NCBI GenBank assembly: GCA_027493955.1
Contig: JAOSJT010000001.1
Coordinates: forward strand, 3,335,131 to 3,399,130
Reading direction: 5' to 3'
Length of the DNA stretch: 64,000 bases
Source: Bacteroidia bacterium
GTDB taxonomy: Bacteria; Bacteroidota; Ignavibacteria; SZUA-365
Of this stretch, positions 62,013 to 64,000 are shown piece by piece; the stretch's first letter is position 1; every line of letters begins with the position of its first letter. Made by a program: the position numbers and the translations under genes. The notes under the pieces are model-generated. The model was not told the origin of the DNA, ran no database searches, and was given only the letters and a program-made list of their open reading frames with translations.

Positions 62013-62435
62013 TCAGCTGTTGAGCGGGTTGAAGCTGCCGCAGTACGGCGGGCACGGAACCGCGCGCTCGCACACGAAGCCTTCGTAGAGATCCTTGCCG
62101 TTCTCGTCGACGCCCACCACGATCAGCACCGGGCGATCGTTGTTCTCTTTCGCGTAGTAGTAGCGGATGCCCACAACACCTTCCTGCGAGAGCACCTGCT
62201 CGATGGCCGCGCGGCCGAAGAATCCTCCCTTGATCGCGCCGGCGCCCGCCTGCATGCGATAGTTGCGCGTCAGAGCGCTCGCTTCTTCGATGGAAATGCT
62301 GTGATCCTCCAGACCTGTGTATACCGGACGCGTGCGTTCGCGTACTTCCGGCTGCGCCGGGGCGACCGGGGCGTCCACATACAGCTTGTCAATGACCTGC
62401 GAGGGGATGATCTGGGTAGCGGTTGGGTTTTTCAT
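62013..62435 (-). CDS. Tandem family protein, copy E, first of the array
   Basis: A 140-residue paralogue; the first nine residues differ (MKNPTATQII), the rest matches copy C. Its leader is different from the other copies: an AAGGA ribosome site and an AT-rich upstream region with TATTTTTG at 62537-62530, matching a Bacteroidota -7 box. This makes it the likely promoter-proximal gene of the whole array. It has the Cys-containing tail and the NPLNS end. Confidence 0.85.
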   Translation of the reverse strand: MKNPTATQIIPSQVIDKLYVDAPVAPAQPEVRERTRPVYTGLEDHSISIEEASALTRNYRMQAGAGAIKGGFFGRAAIEQVLSQEGVVGIRYYYAKENNDRPVLIVVGVDENGKDLYEGFVCERAVPCPPYCGSFNPLNS

Positions 62436-62529
62436 ACCATGTTCCTTGTGATGAGTGGTAGATGTTGATAGTCGTTCATATCTGTCGCTTCGAAAACGCT
62501 AACTTTAGTAAATACAATACGTTAAATTA

Positions 62530-62537
62530 CAAAAATA
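62530..62537 (-). promoter_or_regulatory. Putative -7 box for the tandem array
   Basis: TATTTTTG on the minus strand matches TAnnTTTG exactly, about 95 bases upstream of copy E in AT-rich DNA. A TTTG lies 16 bases upstream of it, which is short for the -33 element (19-21 expected), so the assignment is tentative. Confidence 0.4.
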
Positions 62538-63081
62538 CCGACCATTAATTCTGCAAATAGAATTTTACTTTCCGTTGCTCGGCTCCCACTTGCACCGCAA
62601 CCGCATCCGAAGCGCGGCATATCAGGAGAGCAATATTTCTGTTATAGTGGTTGTTCGCTGAAACATATGCAGGCATACGCGAACGGTTACCCGTCCGCGC
62701 AACAGTACTCTCTCTCCTGCGAACAGCGATGATGTACGATGTGACCAATGCGGAAATCACCCATTGCCGCCTCGCCAGGCGACGGGCTTCGTCCGGATGA
62801 TCAATCCTCCTGCGATTGGTGATACAATAGAGACCGAATCGTCAGAATATTTCGAGCAAGACTCACAATCGGAGTTGGACAACCTCTGCTACACCGATTG
62901 CCGAGAATATACTAAATTTTTTCTTACAACAACATTAAAAATAAGTAACATGGGCCATGATGCAGGGAGCCGACGCCTTATATCCGTTAGATTTCACTTT
63001 ATATTGTATTGATATAATACACTTGCGAGAAGGCCAAAAAACCTGCAAAGCATTGATATATACGATGTTACGAGAGACGTT

Positions 63082-63099
63082 TAAAGATGTACATCTTTA
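63082..63099. promoter_or_regulatory. 18-bp perfect palindrome, possible operator
   Basis: TAAAGATGT-ACATCTTTA is its own reverse complement. It lies about 230 bases upstream of the T9SS-plug-like gene in AT-rich DNA. Could be an operator for that gene or for a minus-strand transcript. No second copy was seen. Confidence 0.4.
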
Positions 63100-63327
63100 G
63101 TACACCAATCAGAATTTTTCATATGGATCAGCCCTCCCTTGTTTGAAGATTTTTTTCCCTAAGTGGATACAAACGATCTACTTACCGCCTGAAGTGACGG
63201 ATAACGTGCTCTCCGGGCGCAGCGGACAGACGAAAGGGACCGTTGATACCGGTCAGGAGGGTGAGCCGCTCACGGGAAATATCCTTACGCATTGGAAGTT
63301 ATACCCTGCGGACGTAGTTTCATTTTT

Positions 63328-64000
63328 ATGAAAAGTATCGTGTTTCTGCTCCTCTCTTTTCAAGCGATAGCGTCGTTCGCGCAAGCGCAGCCGGATCCGT
63401 GCCCGACTCCGCCATTCATTCGGGGCCTTCGCGTGTTCGGCGGAAGCGATGAACGAAACCTACCCGTACTCGCGAAAGCGGACAGCGGAAGAACGACCGC
63501 CTCCTCAACCCTGCCTGATTTCATCACGATTCGATTCGATGTGGAGGAACAGGCACCACCACGATTGAAGATCCGCTTCCGGCATTGCGACAAGGATTGG
63601 AACATCGATACCGACCTGTTCGTCCGCGACGATTTTTTTACGTTCACGCGTACGCTGTTTTACGAGCCATCAATTGCCGGCGATAGAGGGTTTTCCTGGA
63701 GATTTGAGAATCGTTTCCCGAGCGTGGATCATCCTTTCGTCCGCTTTCTGTATTCGGGAAACTGGATCTTTGAGATCACGGATGAATTTGACGATTCACA
63801 GGTCTACGCCTCGGGGCGTTTCATTTGCGTCGAACCCATTGTTCGCTGCGGGCTGCAGGTCTACAACGATTTCTGGACGGACTTCGATTCGCCTCTGGAT
63901 CAGGTGCACCGGCTACGGCTCCACATCGATGTGCCGGACCGGTTATTTGCTGATTTTGTACGGACTGCGGATTTCTACAAGAATTTTAACCTGTTCGACG
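63328..64000 (+). CDS. DUF5103 / T9SS plug-like protein, 3' end outside window
   Basis: The frame is open for 224 codons to the right edge. It begins with a signal peptide (LLLSFQAIASFAQ). The mature part has the pattern of DUF5103 proteins: LKIRFRHCDKDW (compare 'IQHCNADW' in the family), a strand set around FTRTLFYEP, FVRFLYSGNWIFEI and GRFICVEPIV. DUF5103 is now linked to the T9SS plug, which closes the SprA translocon. The match is from memory and no C-terminal part is visible. No strong ribosome site precedes the ATG. It fits the T9SS cargo in this window. Confidence 0.65.
   Translation, partial: MKSIVFLLLSFQAIASFAQAQPDPCPTPPFIRGLRVFGGSDERNLPVLAKADSGRTTASSTLPDFITIRFDVEEQAPPRLKIRFRHCDKDWNIDTDLFVRDDFFTFTRTLFYEPSIAGDRGFSWRFENRFPSVDHPFVRFLYSGNWIFEITDEFDDSQVYASGRFICVEPIVRCGLQVYNDFWTDFDSPLDQVHRLRLHIDVPDRLFADFVRTADFYKNFNLFD

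Larger units (their letters stand above)
60513..62435 (-). repeat. Duplicated two-gene unit, about 1002 bp (E-D copied to C-B)
   Basis: Copies start at 62435, 61933, 61433 and 60931. The E-to-C and D-to-B distances are both 1002 bases. Marker bases alternate: B and D share TAAAG, ATCATT, CATACG and ACTTGC where C and E have TAGAG, ATCGTT, CATGCG and ACCTGC. Spacers also alternate: those before B and D are 79 bases with seven GT units, that before C is 77 bases with six. So one pair was duplicated as a block. Confidence 0.85.
62436..63327. other. AT-rich intergenic region, 892 bp
   Basis: No convincing gene. It is more AT-rich than the surrounding genes, most strongly at 62510-62570 and 62910-63130. 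It contains the likely array promoter and an 18-base perfect palindrome at 63082-63099. Frames of 71 (minus), 82 and 62 codons (plus) lack ribosome sites and family features. Confidence 0.5.

Noticed and set aside
60813-62468. Repeated plus-strand frames of 170-220 codons across the tandem array
   Set aside because: They repeat only because the array does. The minus frames have ribosome sites and protein-like conservation, including conservation with the divergent copy A; the plus frames do not.
62545-63012. Short frames (71 codons minus, 82 codons plus)
   Set aside because: AT-rich non-coding region, no ribosome site, no family pattern; better read as regulatory DNA.
63143-63331. 62-codon plus-strand frame ending in the start region of the plug-like gene
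   Set aside because: It has no ribosome site and overlaps the ATG of a gene with a clear signal peptide.
1-64000. tRNA or rRNA genes
   Set aside because: I read the intergenic gaps for T-arm motifs and cloverleaf-like pairs and found none convincing; a tRNA scan would settle it.

Overview
The window reads as chromosomal DNA from a Gram-negative bacterium of the Bacteroidota/Chlorobiota (FCB) group, plausibly a Kapaibacteria- or Ignavibacteria-like lineage. The evidence is indirect. Several secreted proteins end in type IX secretion (T9SS) sorting domains of the YPNP...GxYxYxL type. There is a DUF1800/DUF1501 pair, a glycogen synthase next to a DUF4270-like lipoprotein, a BatA-type protein, a partial gene resembling the T9SS plug protein, and promoter-like sites that fit the Bacteroidota TTG/TAnnTTTG pattern. 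Coding DNA is of moderate GC, while some intergenic stretches near the right end are AT-rich. I see no rRNA, tRNA, CRISPR array, insertion sequence or prophage.

Layout. 1-1913 is a truncated multi-PAS/GAF sensor (minus). 2130-7380 is a tightly overlapping plus-strand trehalose/osmotic operon: DUF5752-like protein, TreT, OtsB, MscS channel, OtsA. DapF follows at 7514. A minus-strand block (8448-17058) carries a 7TM histidine kinase, a lipoprotein alpha-amylase with a GH2-like front domain, a nitroreductase, phosphofructokinase, a CPA2 antiporter fused to a PTS EIIA domain, and a tandem universal stress protein. A plus block (17121-26520) makes exported proteins: DUF1800, DUF1501 with a sorting domain, a 1359-residue LamG/Ig-like protein, and an OmpA-type protein split by an apparent single-base frameshift in a C run. 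26533-34136 holds a radical SAM enzyme, an ArsC/Spx-like protein, a DEDDh exonuclease, CorA, HflX and a BatA/vWA protein. 34738-37094 is a collagen-like fibre protein coupled to a small T9SS-sorted protein. 37185-47766 has an ABC-F ATPase, a small exported protein, an S9 peptidase, a polyprenyl synthase plus TatC, a large membrane protein and a Yip1-like protein. 47905-53684 is a minus-strand run: GlgA, DUF4270-like lipoprotein, outer-membrane barrel, TPR protein, RpiB. 53826-59867 has a SpoIID-type lipoprotein, a small FN3-like protein, a lamin-tail protein, a hybrid histidine kinase and its overlapping membrane partner.

The most unusual part is 60029-62435: five tandem minus-strand copies of a small protein family I cannot assign to a function. 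Four are nearly identical and each has its own ribosome site. Marker bases alternate along the array, so a two-gene unit of about 1002 bp was duplicated. One copy has since been broken by a single-base deletion, and a strong hairpin closes the array. An AT-rich gap follows, and the window ends inside the T9SS-plug-like gene.

As a system, the window links osmotic and carbon-storage metabolism (trehalose, glycogen, amylase, phosphofructokinase), ion homeostasis (MscS, CorA, CPA2-EIIA) and a surface-export programme (Tat, T9SS cargo, outer-membrane proteins).
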